Assembly (NCBI RefSeq): GCF_000719975.1
Contig: NZ_JOIJ01000028.1
Span: forward strand, 1-33,854
DNA: 33,854 nt
Reading direction: 5' to 3'
Origin: Prauserella rugosa
GTDB taxonomy: Bacteria > Actinomycetota > Actinomycetes > Mycobacteriales > Pseudonocardiaceae
Shown one piece after another: positions 15,458-23,876 of this stretch. Position numbers and translations under genes: made by a program. Within the stretch, counting starts at the first letter, position 1; the number at the start of each line of letters is the position of its first letter. The notes under the pieces were generated by a model, which saw nothing but the letters and a program-made list of their open reading frames with translations, ran no database searches and was not told where the DNA came from.

Positions 15458-16486
15458 TCAGTCCTCGAAGGCCTCCGGCCAGACGTCGCGGTAGGCGCGC
15501 AGGCCCGCCGCCGAGGTCGCCGAAAGCACCCCGTGGACCATCGCCCGCGTGAACACCCTGGCCGCCGCGGAGCAGAGCCCGTCGAGGGCGGCGGCCCGCC
15601 CCGCCTCGTCGTCCCCGCCGAGTCTGCCTGGCTGCTGCGCCAGCGGCCTGCCACCGGTGGCCAGCGCAAAGACGGTGTCGCCGTCGTACATCGTGTGCGC
15701 TGGCCGCACGGCGCGGGCCAGCCCGTCCTGCGCGGCCACCGCGAGCCTGCGCGCCTCCGCCTTCGACAGGTCGGCGTCCGTGGCGACGACGCCGATCGTC
15801 GTGTTCAGGTCCTTCGCGCCCGGGTCCGGGAGGTCTCCGGCGCGGCGTGGCCACCGCGCCACGCCGAACTCGCCGTCCACCTCGTGGTCGGCGCCGAAGG
15901 GCTCACCGGTGTCGAGGCGGACGGCCTCGCCCGAGGCGTTCACGACGGCCAGCGCGCCGACGGTGTGCTCGCCGACCCGCTCACTGGCGGTACCGACACC
16001 GCCCTTCAGGGAACCGACCTGGGCGCCCGTCCCGGCGCCAACGGTGCCCTGCGCGACGGGACCCGCGGTGGCCACGCCGCAGGCGGCGTAGCCGAACGCG
16101 GCGTCCGGGCGGTTGCCCCAGTCACTGCGTGGCAGGTCGAACACGACCGCCGCGGGCACGATCGGCACCACCTCGAACGGGCGGGTGCCCACCGGAAACC
16201 CTCGCTGCCGCTCCCCCAGCCAGCGGACGACACCGTCGGCGGCGGCCAGTCCGTAGGCACTGCCACCGGACAGACAGACGGCATCCACGCGCTGGACGAG
16301 GTTCTCCGGCGCCAGCAGGTCGGTCTCGCGCGTACCCGGCGCGCCGCCACGCTGGTCGACCGCGCCCACGGCCCGTCCCGGCACGAGCACGACCGTCGCG
16401 CCGGTCGCCCAGCCCCGCCCGAGCCGATGATGGTGGCCGACGAGCACCCCGGGCACGTCCGTGATCGCGTTGAACTCGCCCGGCAT
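15458..16486 (-). CDS. P1-family (DmpA/NylC-type) autoprocessing peptidase
   Basis: 342 aa. Family blocks: ITDVPGVLVGHHH, VVLVPGRAVGAVDQRGGAPG, VDAVCLSGGSAYGLAAADGV, GTGAQVGSLKGGVGTAS and DLNTTIGVVATDADLSKAE. In P1/NylC proteins the precursor cuts itself before a Thr/Ser that becomes the N-terminal nucleophile; LN-TTIGVV is the matching site here. Known relatives are L-aminopeptidases, amidases or nylon-oligomer hydrolases; the natural substrate of the Rv1333 group is unknown. The ATG has GAGGAGG 6-7 nt upstream. It sits between DUF2017 and mec as in M. tuberculosis. Confidence 0.93.
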   Translation of the reverse strand: MPGEFNAITDVPGVLVGHHHRLGRGWATGATVVLVPGRAVGAVDQRGGAPGTRETDLLAPENLVQRVDAVCLSGGSAYGLAAADGVVRWLGERQRGFPVGTRPFEVVPIVPAAVVFDLPRSDWGNRPDAAFGYAACGVATAGPVAQGTVGAGTGAQVGSLKGGVGTASERVGEHTVGALAVVNASGEAVRLDTGEPFGADHEVDGEFGVARWPRRAGDLPDPGAKDLNTTIGVVATDADLSKAEARRLAVAAQDGLARAVRPAHTMYDGDTVFALATGGRPLAQQPGRLGGDDEAGRAAALDGLCSAAARVFTRAMVHGVLSATSAAGLRAYRDVWPEAFED

Positions 16487-16526
16487 CGCCGACCTCCTCT
16501 GCGCTGGGCCGCCCGCTGCGGGCCGG

Positions 16527-17084
16527 CTACTCGGTGAGGGCCTGCACCAGGCTTTCCTGTACCCAGGTCAGCCAGTGATAGATGCCGAGATGCGACGCAC
16601 GGGGATCGTCCTCGGGCAGTTCGTCGGGCGTCTCGTCGTTCACGTCGAGCGCCGTACCCAGGGCGAGCCGCACGTCGTTCAGCGCGGACACCCACGCGTC
16701 GGCCTGCTCGTAGGTGAGCTTGACGTTGCCGCCCTCCGGCGGCAAGGAGTTGAGCAGTTCCGCGGCCACGCCCAGCTTGGCGTCCAGCACCTGCGGCTCG
16801 TGCAGCGACCGCAGGGCGGCCGCCGAGTCGACGTCCTCCTGCGAGGGGTGATCCGGGTCGAGCTTGTGGAAGTCGGGCAGCAACCGGGACAGCACCGGGT
16901 CGTTCGGGCCCTCGGACGGCCCCGTCTTGATGCCGGTCAGCTCGGAGAGCTCGTCCTGCGGCGTCTCCTCCGCGCGAGCCCTGAGCATGTCGTCGACCTG
17001 ACTGACCAGGCCGCGCAGCACCGCGGCCTCCTGCTGTTCGAATCCCGCGAGTACGCGGCCGCCCTTGCGGCGCCAGCCCTTCAC
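16527..17084 (-). CDS. DUF2017 domain protein
   Basis: 185 aa, acidic and helical. Start [20 protein letters not shown] with [12 protein letters not shown] matches DUF2017, found next to clpS in most actinobacteria (Rv1332 in M. tuberculosis). C-terminal part has [20 protein letters not shown] and [15 protein letters not shown]. Function unknown; its constant pairing with clpS suggests a role linked to ClpS/ClpCP proteolysis. The GTG at 17084 overlaps the clpS stop (GTGA, 17081-17084), so translation is coupled. Confidence 0.9.
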   Translation of the reverse strand: MKGWRRKGGRVLAGFEQQEAAVLRGLVSQVDDMLRARAEETPQDELSELTGIKTGPSEGPNDPVLSRLLPDFHKLDPDHPSQEDVDSAAALRSLHEPQVLDAKLGVAAELLNSLPPEGGNVKLTYEQADAWVSALNDVRLALGTALDVNDETPDELPEDDPRASHLGIYHWLTWVQESLVQALTE

Positions 17085-17374
17085 GCCTGCTCCATCGTGG
17101 CCCACAGGCCCGCCGCGTGCAGTTTCGCGACGTCGCCCTCGACCTTTTCCTTGCTGCCCGAGGTGACGATGGCCCTGCCCTTGTGGTGGACGTCGAGCAT
17201 CAGCTTCGTCGCGTGGTCACGGCTGTACCCGAACAGCTTCTGGAACACGTACGTCACGTACGACATCAGGTTGACCGGGTCGTTCCACACGATGGTCTGC
17301 CACGGCTTGTCCTCGGCGCTGGTGCCCTCGCCGAGTGTCTGTTCGGCCTCGACCGGCGTCGTCATGCCCTCCAT
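17081..17374 (-). CDS. clpS: ATP-dependent Clp protease adaptor
   Basis: 97 aa. The core from residue 24 on is very well kept: [40 protein letters not shown] and [11 protein letters not shown]. ClpS binds proteins with destabilising N-terminal residues and hands them to the Clp ATPase. N-D-P in the first block and the H of the helix line the N-degron pocket. The N-terminal ~23 residues are flexible and acidic. ATG 17374 is chosen with GGGGG 9 nt upstream; an ATG three codons later follows GGAGGG too closely. It is divergent from pncB. Confidence 0.94.
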   Translation of the reverse strand: MEGMTTPVEAEQTLGEGTSAEDKPWQTIVWNDPVNLMSYVTYVFQKLFGYSRDHATKLMLDVHHKGRAIVTSGSKEKVEGDVAKLHAAGLWATMEQA

Positions 17375-17574
17375 GTTGTCACGCCCCCGTAACCGCCGAT
17401 CCTGAACCCCGCAACTCCGCGGGCGACGCGACTGCGCACAGCCCCGCGCCCGGCCCCGCACACGAGCCGCAGCGGCGAAGCGGCCGACACGGTCCGCCGG
17501 ATCCGGCACAATCGGCCCGATCCCTCGGCACCCGCCACGGCGGCGCGGCGCACAGCGCAGATAGGTTCATGTCC

Positions 17575-18864
17575 ATGGAACAGATCGGCACCAGCACGGC
17601 TCTGCTGACCGACCACTACGAGCTGACGATGCTCGGCAGCGCGCTCGCCGACGGTTCGGCGGACCGGGAGTGCGTGTTCGAGGTGTTCGCCCGCAGGTTG
17701 CCGGCCGGACGGCGCTACGGCGTCGTGGCGGGCACCGCGAGGGTGCTCGAGGCGATCGCCGACTTCCGCTTCGGCGACTCCGAACTTGCCCAGCTCGAGC
17801 AGACCGCCGTCGTCGACCAGGACACCCTCGCGTGGCTGGCCGACTACCGCTTCTCCGGCCAGATCGACGGCTATCCCGAGGGCGAGCTGTACTTCCCCGG
17901 CTCACCCATCATGACCGTCCGCGGCAGCTTCGCCGAGGCGGTGGTGCTGGAGACGCTGATCCTGTCGATCCTCAACCACGACACGGCAGTCGCCTCCGCG
18001 GCCGCGCGCATGTCGGGCGCGGCGTCGGGCAGGCCGATCATCGAGATGGGCGGACGCCGCACGCACGAGCAGGCCGCCGTGGCGGCCGCCCGCGCGGCCT
18101 ACCTCGCCGGCTTCGCCACCACCTCGAACCTCGAGGCAGGCAGGCGCTACGGCATTCCCACGCGGGGCACCACGGCGCACGCCTTCATCCTGCTGCACGA
18201 CAGCGAGGAAGCCGCCTTCCGCTCGCAGGTCGCCAAGGTCGGCACCGACACGACACTGCTGGTGGACACCTACGACATCTCCCGCGGCATCGAGACGGCG
18301 GTGCGCGTGGCCGGCCCCGAACTCGGCGCCATCCGCATCGACTCCGGCGACGTCGGCGTCCTGGCCCGCAAGGCACGGGAACAGCTCGACCAGCTCGGCG
18401 CGAAGGACACCCGGATCGTCGTCTCCGGCGACCTCGACGAGCACGCGATCGCCGCGCTGCGGGCCGAACCGGTCGACGCGTACGGCGTCGGCACCTCGGT
18501 CGTCACCGGATCGGGCGCGCCGACGGCCAGCATGGTGTACAAACTCGTCGAGGTGGACGGCAGGCCCGTCGCCAAGCGCAGCGAGGACAAGGCCTCACGC
18601 GGGGGCCGCAAATCGGCGGTGCGCAGGCACAAGGGCACCGGCACCGCGCTCGAGGAGGTCGTGCACCCCGCCGACAACCCGCCCGAGCTCGGTGAGCACG
18701 ACCGCGTGCTGCCGATCGCCCTGATGCGGGACGGCAAGGCCGTGGCGGATCTGCCCACACTGGAGGACGCCCGCACACGCCTGCGCCGCGGCATGGTGAG
18801 CCTGCCGTGGGAAGGACTCAAGCTCTCCCAGGGCGAGCCGGCCATCCCGACGACGTTCCTCTGA
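17575..18864 (+). CDS. pncB: nicotinate phosphoribosyltransferase
   Basis: 429 aa. TALLTDHYELTMLGSALADG is the conserved start. RRLPAGRRYGVVAG, GELYFPGSPIMTVRGSF, ILNHDTAVASAAARM, IEMGGRRTHEQAAVAAARAA, RIDSGDVGVLARKAR and VTGSGAPTASMVYKLVEVDG follow, all as in PncB1 (Rv1330c). It makes nicotinate mononucleotide from nicotinate and PRPP for NAD. The conserved His for phosphorylation-coupled catalysis is in the GRRTHE block. ATG 17575 lies 7 nt after TAGGTT; an in-frame ATG 6 nt earlier is the alternative. No Shine-Dalgarno sequence. First gene of an operon with pncA and a PfkB-like kinase. Confidence 0.95.
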   Translation: MEQIGTSTALLTDHYELTMLGSALADGSADRECVFEVFARRLPAGRRYGVVAGTARVLEAIADFRFGDSELAQLEQTAVVDQDTLAWLADYRFSGQIDGYPEGELYFPGSPIMTVRGSFAEAVVLETLILSILNHDTAVASAAARMSGAASGRPIIEMGGRRTHEQAAVAAARAAYLAGFATTSNLEAGRRYGIPTRGTTAHAFILLHDSEEAAFRSQVAKVGTDTTLLVDTYDISRGIETAVRVAGPELGAIRIDSGDVGVLARKAREQLDQLGAKDTRIVVSGDLDEHAIAALRAEPVDAYGVGTSVVTGSGAPTASMVYKLVEVDGRPVAKRSEDKASRGGRKSAVRRHKGTGTALEEVVHPADNPPELGEHDRVLPIALMRDGKAVADLPTLEDARTRLRRGMVSLPWEGLKLSQGEPAIPTTFL

Positions 18865-18883
18865 GGGCCGCCTGCCTCCCACC

Positions 18884-18928
18884 GTCTCTGGTCCCAACGT
18901 CTCTGGTCCCAACGCTGCTGCTCCCAAC
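18884..18928. repeat. 15-bp tandem repeat between pncB and pncA
   Basis: GTCTCTGGTCCCAAC at 18884-18898 and 18899-18913 (identical), then GCTGCTGCTCCCAAC at 18914-18928 (diverged). It fills half of the 85-bp gap and ends 22 bp before pncA. Confidence 0.88.
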
Positions 18929-18949
18929 GTGAAGGAAGGCGGGAATCCG

Positions 18950-19522
18950 ATGAGTACCGCACTGATCGTCGTGGACGTCCAGAACGACTTCTGCGAGGGC
19001 GGTTCGCTCGCCATCGACGGCGGGGCGGCCGTCGCGGCCGGCGTGACCGAGCTGATGCGCCGGGGCACCTACGAGCACATCGCCGCGACCCGCGATTACC
19101 ACATCGACCCCGGCTCGCACTTCAGCGAGGAACCGGACTTCGTGACGTCGTGGCCCCGGCACTGCGAGGCCGGTCTGCCGGGCGCGAGCTTCCACCCGGC
19201 GCTCGACGTCGGGCCGGTGCAGGCCGTGTTCTCGAAGGGCCAGTACAGCGACGGTTACTCGGGGTTCGAGTCCGCGACCGACGCCGGTGAGCCGTTGCCG
19301 GACTGGTTGCGTGCCCGCGGGGTGACCGCGGTCGACGTCGTCGGCATCGCCTTCGACTTCTGCGTGCGCGCCACCGCTCTCGACGCCGCGGCGGCGGGGT
19401 TCACCGTGCGGGTGCTGTCCGAGCTGACCGCGTGCGGTTCGCAGGCCACGACCGACAAGGCGCTGGCCGACCTGGCCGCCGCAGGCGTCACCGTCGACGG
19501 GACCCCGCGGGTCGGCGCGTGA
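18950..19522 (+). CDS. pncA: nicotinamidase
   Basis: 190 aa isochorismatase fold. Catalytic triad: Asp9 (VVDVQNDF), Lys96 (FSKGQYSDGYSGFE) and Cys138 (GIAFDFCVRATA). Metal ligands: D49, H51 (TRDYHID) and H71 (WPRHC). It converts nicotinamide to nicotinate, the substrate of pncB upstream. The ATG at 18950 is preceded by GAAGG and GCGGG; a GTG at 18929 would add seven residues (M-K-E-G-G-N-P) made from the Shine-Dalgarno region. In mycobacteria this enzyme also activates pyrazinamide. The stop overlaps the kinase start (GTGA 19519-19522). Confidence 0.95.
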   Translation: MSTALIVVDVQNDFCEGGSLAIDGGAAVAAGVTELMRRGTYEHIAATRDYHIDPGSHFSEEPDFVTSWPRHCEAGLPGASFHPALDVGPVQAVFSKGQYSDGYSGFESATDAGEPLPDWLRARGVTAVDVVGIAFDFCVRATALDAAAAGFTVRVLSELTACGSQATTDKALADLAAAGVTVDGTPRVGA

Positions 19523-20475
19523 GCGCTGGCCTGGTGACGTTCGGCGAGGCGCTGGCGTCCTTCCGCACCTCCTCCGGCAAGCTCCGGCACGCCACGACCG
19601 TGGACGTCGGCATCGCCGGTGCCGAAGCGACCGTGGCCGTCGGGGTGTCCCGGCTCGGCGCGCCCGCCACGTGGATGGGGCGCATCGGAGCCGACGAACC
19701 CGGTGCCCTCGTGCTGACGCGGCTGCGGGAGGAGGGCGTCGACACGTCGGCGGCCATCACCGACCGACAGGCACCGACGGGCCTCGTGCTGCGCGATTTC
19801 CGTTCCCGTGACGCCAGCAGAGCGGCGTTCTACCGCAACGGCAGCGCAGGCCCGCGGCTCGCGCCCGAGGACCTGCGCGAGGATCTGATCGCCGCGGCGG
19901 GCGTGCTGCACCTGTCCGGCAGCACGGCGGCGTTGTCGGAATCGGCCGACGAGGCCACGTTCACCGCCGCCGAGATCGCCACCGACGCCGGCGTTCCCGT
20001 GTCGCTGGCACTCGACCACCGGCCCGCGTTGTGGCACGACGAGGACGCCAGGGACACCCTGCTGGAACTGCTCGCCCACGCCGACATCGTGTTCGCGCGC
20101 ACCGACGAGGCGCGGCTGCTCGGCTTCGACGGCGACGCCGAGGCGCTCACCACGGAACTCGCGAAGCTCGGCCCCGACGAGGTGATCGTGACCCAGGGAC
20201 CGCGCGGTGCCGTCGCGGAGATCTCGGGCGCCCGCTACGACGTGCCCGCCTACCCGGTGCACGAGATCGACGCCGACGGCACCGACGAGGCGTTCATCGC
20301 CGGGTACCTGGCCGACCTGCTCGCGGGCGCACCCGCCGACCGCAGGGTGCGCACGGCGGCGGCGTGCCGGGCGGCCGCGATGTCGGTGCCCGGCGCGGCC
20401 GACAGCCTGCCCGAGCGCACCGACCTCATCGACCTGCCACGGCAACACCGCCTGACCCGCACCCCCGCCTCGTAA
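19519..20475 (+). CDS. PfkB-family sugar kinase-like, altered active-site motifs
   Basis: 318 aa. The ribokinase fold is clear and closest by eye to 2-keto-3-deoxygluconate kinases: LVTFGEALASFR, GAEATVAVGVSRLGAPATWM, GRIGADEPGALVLTRLREEG, TGLVLRDF and AFYRNGSAGPRLAPEDL. Two key sites differ from the family. The substrate Asn of the first signature (G-A-E-x-N) is Thr38, and the catalytic anion-hole motif G-A-G-D reads G-T-D-E at 254-257, placing Glu257 where the catalytic Asp belongs. Either it has shifted activity or it is inactive. It overlaps pncA by 4 nt, in an NAD-salvage operon, so a pyridine riboside or released sugar is a conceivable ligand. That is speculative. Confidence 0.85.
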   Translation: MSAGLVTFGEALASFRTSSGKLRHATTVDVGIAGAEATVAVGVSRLGAPATWMGRIGADEPGALVLTRLREEGVDTSAAITDRQAPTGLVLRDFRSRDASRAAFYRNGSAGPRLAPEDLREDLIAAAGVLHLSGSTAALSESADEATFTAAEIATDAGVPVSLALDHRPALWHDEDARDTLLELLAHADIVFARTDEARLLGFDGDAEALTTELAKLGPDEVIVTQGPRGAVAEISGARYDVPAYPVHEIDADGTDEAFIAGYLADLLAGAPADRRVRTAAACRAAAMSVPGAADSLPERTDLIDLPRQHRLTRTPAS

Positions 20476-20506
20476 CCCCGAGCGCTGCTCCCGTCAAGCC
20501 TCAAAA

Positions 20507-20559
20507 GCTCCCGAGGGCCCCATGGTTGCGTTGAACGCAACCATGGGGCCCTCGGGAGC
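20507..20559 (-). terminator. 53-bp perfect palindrome, intrinsic terminator
   Basis: Arms 20507-20532 and 20534-20559 are perfect reverse complements (26 bp) around one G; the centre is GCGTT-G-AACGC. On the minus strand the hairpin is followed at once by TTTT, so it is a rho-independent terminator for the secreted-protein gene (stop 20570-20568). It also lies after the kinase stop on the plus strand, but no T-run follows there. The stem, at 25-26 bp with no mismatch, is far longer than a usual terminator. Confidence 0.88.
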
Positions 20560-20567
20560 ACTGACGG

Positions 20568-21245
20568 TCAGGTGCCGTAGGGGTCGCAGGCGGCCAGGCC
20601 GAGGCGGATGTCGCCGGTGACGGGACCGCCCTCGGGGAACAGTTCGATGCGCACGGCCGACATCTCCAGGCTGCCGTCGGGTGGGTCCGGCGCGGTGAAC
20701 TCGTTGAGCACGACCTTCGCCAGCGGCGGGGCGTCGGCGTCCGCCCCGGGGATCAGCACCTCGTGGTTCGGCGGGATCTCCTCGGGCAGGTCGAACCCGC
20801 TGACCCCGGACAGCTCCATCGACGAGGCGCTCCCGTTCTCCGTCGTGCGGCACTCGGCGCCGAACGACCGCACCCGGATCTCCGGTCCGCCGTACTCCTC
20901 CAGCACCGACGTCGAGAAGCGCTCCCCCGACACCTTCGTCGTGGCCACGCCGTCGGTGCGGTCACACGTCGACTCGCCGCGGCCGTAGGTGGCGAGATCG
21001 CCGTCCCCGACCTCGATGCCCGGCGTGCTGTTGGCGGGCTTGTCGTCGGCGTCGCAGGCGGCGATCGGGCCGACCCTGATCTCGGTTCCGTCCTGCACCA
21101 CGTCGACCAGACCCACCGAGCCCGACGACGCGGGCTGCTCGTCCTGGGCCTGCGCGGCCGGTGCGGCTGCGGTGAGCACCAGTGCGGCCGCGGCGGTCGC
21201 CGTCGACATCCGTACTGCTCGTCCGGTGCGGAACGTGTGGGCCAT
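20568..21245 (-). CDS. secreted protein, choice-of-anchor-like, unknown function
   Basis: 225 aa. Signal peptide: MAHTFRTGRAVRMSTATAAA, then ALVLTAAAPAAQAQ with cleavage likely after AQA. The mature part is acidic and beta-rich. It has four Cys that may form disulfides: C in PIAACDAD, STCDRT, GAECRTT and LAACDPYG. The end (KVVLNEFT, then LEMSAVRIELF and GDIRLGLAACDPYG) resembles actinobacterial 'choice-of-anchor P' proteins. No anchor motif or C-terminal membrane span is seen, so it is probably released. The ATG 21245 has GGGAGGAGG 6 nt upstream. It faces the kinase across the long hairpin and is divergent from dinG. Confidence 0.65.
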   Translation of the reverse strand: MAHTFRTGRAVRMSTATAAAALVLTAAAPAAQAQDEQPASSGSVGLVDVVQDGTEIRVGPIAACDADDKPANSTPGIEVGDGDLATYGRGESTCDRTDGVATTKVSGERFSTSVLEEYGGPEIRVRSFGAECRTTENGSASSMELSGVSGFDLPEEIPPNHEVLIPGADADAPPLAKVVLNEFTAPDPPDGSLEMSAVRIELFPEGGPVTGDIRLGLAACDPYGT

Positions 21246-21373
21246 GTGGCCTCCTCCCGAGTCGAGGTCTCCCCCGACATCGGCAGGCGTGCGCGGACGC
21301 CTGACCCACCGCACCGCACACCACCCGGCCGTGTGACCGGCCGGTCTCGCCCGGTTTCGACGGTGCCCCCGGC

Positions 21374-21379
21374 TAGGGT
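21374..21379 (+). promoter_or_regulatory. -10 element of dinG
   Basis: TAGGGT lies 8 nt before the GTG at 21388. The spacer includes GGAG, 4 nt before the start, too close for a normal ribosome site. A leaderless or nearly leaderless mRNA is likely. Confidence 0.4.
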
Positions 21380-21387
21380 GGAGCACC

Positions 21388-23499
21388 GTGCCCGCCGAGA
21401 TCAGCACCCTGCAGAAGGCCCGCGAACTTCCCGGCGTCCGTGAGCTGCTCACCGACGCCGTCGACGCGGTCGGCGGCACTGAACGCGAGGGCCAGGTCCG
21501 TATGGCCGAGGCCGTGGCCCGGTCGATTCGCACGGGCGAGCACCTGGCGGTGCAGGCCGGCACGGGCACCGGCAAGTCGCTCGCCTACCTCGTGCCCGCG
21601 ATCCGGCACGCCGTCGAGCAGCACACGACGGTCGTGGTGTCGACGGCGACGATCGCCCTGCAGAACCAGCTCGTCGACCGCGATCTGCCCCGGCTCGCCA
21701 AGGCGCTGAAGAAGCCGCTCGGCCGGGAACCGACGTTCGCCATCCTGAAGGGCAGGCGCAACTACCTGTGCATGCACCGCGTGCACTCGGGCGCACCCGA
21801 GGAGCCCGACGAGGGCGGGCTGTTCGACGCGTTCACCGTCTCCCGTATCGGCCGGGAGGTGAAACGCTTGCACGAGTGGTCGTCGGAGACCGAGACCGGC
21901 GACCGCACCGAGCTCGTCCCCGGCGTCTCCGAACAGGCCTGGCGGCAGGTGTCGGTGAGCGCCCGCGAATGCCTGGGCGCCGCGCGGTGTCCCGTCGGCG
22001 ACGACTGCTTCGCCGAGAAGGCCCGCGCCGACGCGGGACGGGTCGACGTCGTCGTCACCAACCACGCCCTGCTGGCGATCGACGCGCTGCAGGAACAACG
22101 CGTGCTACCCGAGCACGACGTCGTGGTCATCGACGAGGCCCACGAACTGGTCGACCGCGTCACCTCGGCCGCCACCGCGGAGCTCACGGCCGCGGCGATC
22201 TCGTCGGCCACGCGGCGCTGCGGGCGCATCATCGACGCCGACACCTCCGACCGGCTCCTCGAAGCGGGTGAGGGCCTGGCAATGGTGCTCGAGGACGCCC
22301 CCGCCGGACGGCTCGACACCCTGCCCCAGGCACTCGGCGGCGCCGTGCGGGTCGTCCGCGACGCCGCCCACGCATGCCTCACCGCGCTCGGCAACGACCG
22401 CAAGGAGGACGTCGAGGAGGCCACGGCCCGCAAGCTCGCCCGGTCGGCCGTGGAGGAGATCCACGACACCGCGGTGCGCCTGCTCGACGCGTTCGACGCC
22501 GACCAGGCCAACCGTCCGGACGTCGTGTGGGTCTCCAACGACACGTACTCGTCGTCGCCGCGCCCGCCGTCGTTGCACGTCGCACCGCTCACCGTGGGCG
22601 GACTGCTGCGCGAGCGCGTGTTCGCACGGTCGACCACGGTGCTGACGTCGGCGACGCTGGCCCTCGGCGGCCGTTTCGACACGCTGGCCCGCCAGTGGGG
22701 CCTGCCCGCCGAGCCGACACCGACGCCCGTCGACGAGGGCACCGCCACCGACAAGCCCGCCCCCGCCGAGGGTGAGGCAGGCGCTCACGACGGCCTGCGA
22801 TGGAGCGGCCTCGACGTGGGATCGCCGTTCGACTACGGCCGCAACGGCATCCTGTACGTCGCGAGCCACCTGCCTCCACCGGGACGCGACGGCCTCGGCG
22901 ACGCCACACTGGACGAGATCGCCGAGCTCATCGGTGCCGCGGGCGGGCGCACGCTCGGGCTGTTCTCGTCGATGCGTGCGGCGAAGAAGGCCGCGGAGGA
23001 GCTGCGTGAACGTCTGCCCTACGAGATCCTCTGCCAGGGCGACGACTCGACGTCCACCCTCGTGAGCAGGTTCGCCGACGAACCCCGCACGTGCCTGTTC
23101 GGGACGCTGTCGCTGTGGCAGGGGGTCGACGTCCCCGGCCCGTCGCTGCAGCTGGTGATCGTCGACCGGCTGCCCTTCCCGCGCCCCGACGATCCCGTGG
23201 CCTCGGCCAGGCAACGCGCGGTGGAAGCACGTGGGGGCAACGGATTCCTCACCGTCGCCGCGACGCACGCTGCGCTGCTGCTCGCCCAGGGCGCGGGCAG
23301 GCTGCACCGTTCGTCGGGCGACCGCGGTGTCGTGGCCGTGCTCGACTCGCGTCTGGCCAAGGCGCGCTACGGCGGCTTCCTCCGCGCGTCCATCCCGCCG
23401 TTCTGGCCCACGCAGGATCCGTCCGTCGCACGTGAGGCGCTCAAACGACTCGACGCCGCCGCCCCCGGACCGTCCGCCGACAAGACCGCGTTACGGTGA
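21388..23499 (+). CDS. dinG: ATP-dependent DNA helicase, XPD/DinG family
   Basis: 703 aa. Walker A QAGTGTGKS (56-64), DEAH box at 249-252 (VVVIDEAHEL). Cys128, Cys195, Cys201 and Cys207 (NYLC, ARECLGAARC, DDC) form the iron-sulfur cluster site of XPD-like helicases. Motifs of the second domain: LGLFSSMRAAKKAAEELRER, LFGTLSLWQGVDVPG and QGAGRLHRSSGDRGV. It unwinds DNA 5'-3' with a role in repair or R-loop removal. In M. tuberculosis dinG (Rv1329c) is next to pncB1; here three genes separate them. The next small gene starts 29 bp after its stop. Confidence 0.95.
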   Translation: MPAEISTLQKARELPGVRELLTDAVDAVGGTEREGQVRMAEAVARSIRTGEHLAVQAGTGTGKSLAYLVPAIRHAVEQHTTVVVSTATIALQNQLVDRDLPRLAKALKKPLGREPTFAILKGRRNYLCMHRVHSGAPEEPDEGGLFDAFTVSRIGREVKRLHEWSSETETGDRTELVPGVSEQAWRQVSVSARECLGAARCPVGDDCFAEKARADAGRVDVVVTNHALLAIDALQEQRVLPEHDVVVIDEAHELVDRVTSAATAELTAAAISSATRRCGRIIDADTSDRLLEAGEGLAMVLEDAPAGRLDTLPQALGGAVRVVRDAAHACLTALGNDRKEDVEEATARKLARSAVEEIHDTAVRLLDAFDADQANRPDVVWVSNDTYSSSPRPPSLHVAPLTVGGLLRERVFARSTTVLTSATLALGGRFDTLARQWGLPAEPTPTPVDEGTATDKPAPAEGEAGAHDGLRWSGLDVGSPFDYGRNGILYVASHLPPPGRDGLGDATLDEIAELIGAAGGRTLGLFSSMRAAKKAAEELRERLPYEILCQGDDSTSTLVSRFADEPRTCLFGTLSLWQGVDVPGPSLQLVIVDRLPFPRPDDPVASARQRAVEARGGNGFLTVAATHAALLLAQGAGRLHRSSGDRGVVAVLDSRLAKARYGGFLRASIPPFWPTQDPSVAREALKRLDAAAPGPSADKTALR

Positions 23500-23528
23500 A
23501 CGACAACTCCGAACCCAAGGGAGAGTTC

Positions 23529-23876
23529 GTGTCCCCCGATTCCTCCACAGCCCATTCCCGTGCCATCAGCGTCGACGACACCGGGGTTCGCAGGCAGCTG
23601 GCCGACGGCACCGAGGAGCGCGTCGACTGGGACGACCTCGCCGCCGTGGTCGTCCGCGTGATCCCCGAGGGGCTGTCGGACGAAGACGTCTTCCTGATGC
23701 TCGCCGCAGCCGACGGCACCGGCACCGCCGTGCCGAGCGGCGACCCCGCCGCCGACGCGCTGATCGAACGGCTGCAGACCCTTCCCGGGTTCGACCACGA
23801 GACGTTCGTCGAGGCCATGACCACCGACGCCGACCAGGCCTACGTCGTGTGGAAGGCGGGCGAAGGCTCGGCCTGA
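23529..23876 (+). CDS. conserved small protein of unknown function
   Basis: 115 aa, acidic. Distinctive blocks are VDDTGVRRQLADGTEERVDW, DDLAAVVVRVIPEGLSDEDV, FLMLAAADGTGTAVPSGDPA and LPGFDHETFVEAM, ending A-Y-V-V-W. Close relatives (R-R-x-L-x-D-G-x-E-x-V-x-W-D-D-L ... L-P-G-F-D-N) occur in many bacteria as single genes without known function. GTG 23529 has AAGGGAGA 6 nt upstream; an upstream in-frame GTG at 23496 would overlap the dinG stop but has no ribosome site. Its last 37 nt overlap the 3' end of the opposing methyltransferase gene. Confidence 0.75.
   Translation: MSPDSSTAHSRAISVDDTGVRRQLADGTEERVDWDDLAAVVVRVIPEGLSDEDVFLMLAAADGTGTAVPSGDPAADALIERLQTLPGFDHETFVEAMTTDADQAYVVWKAGEGSA

Noticed and set aside
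18950..19522. isochorismatase of a siderophore pathway
   Set aside because: The Asp-Lys-Cys triad, D/H/H metal site and the pncB neighbour fit nicotinamidase; no siderophore genes are near.
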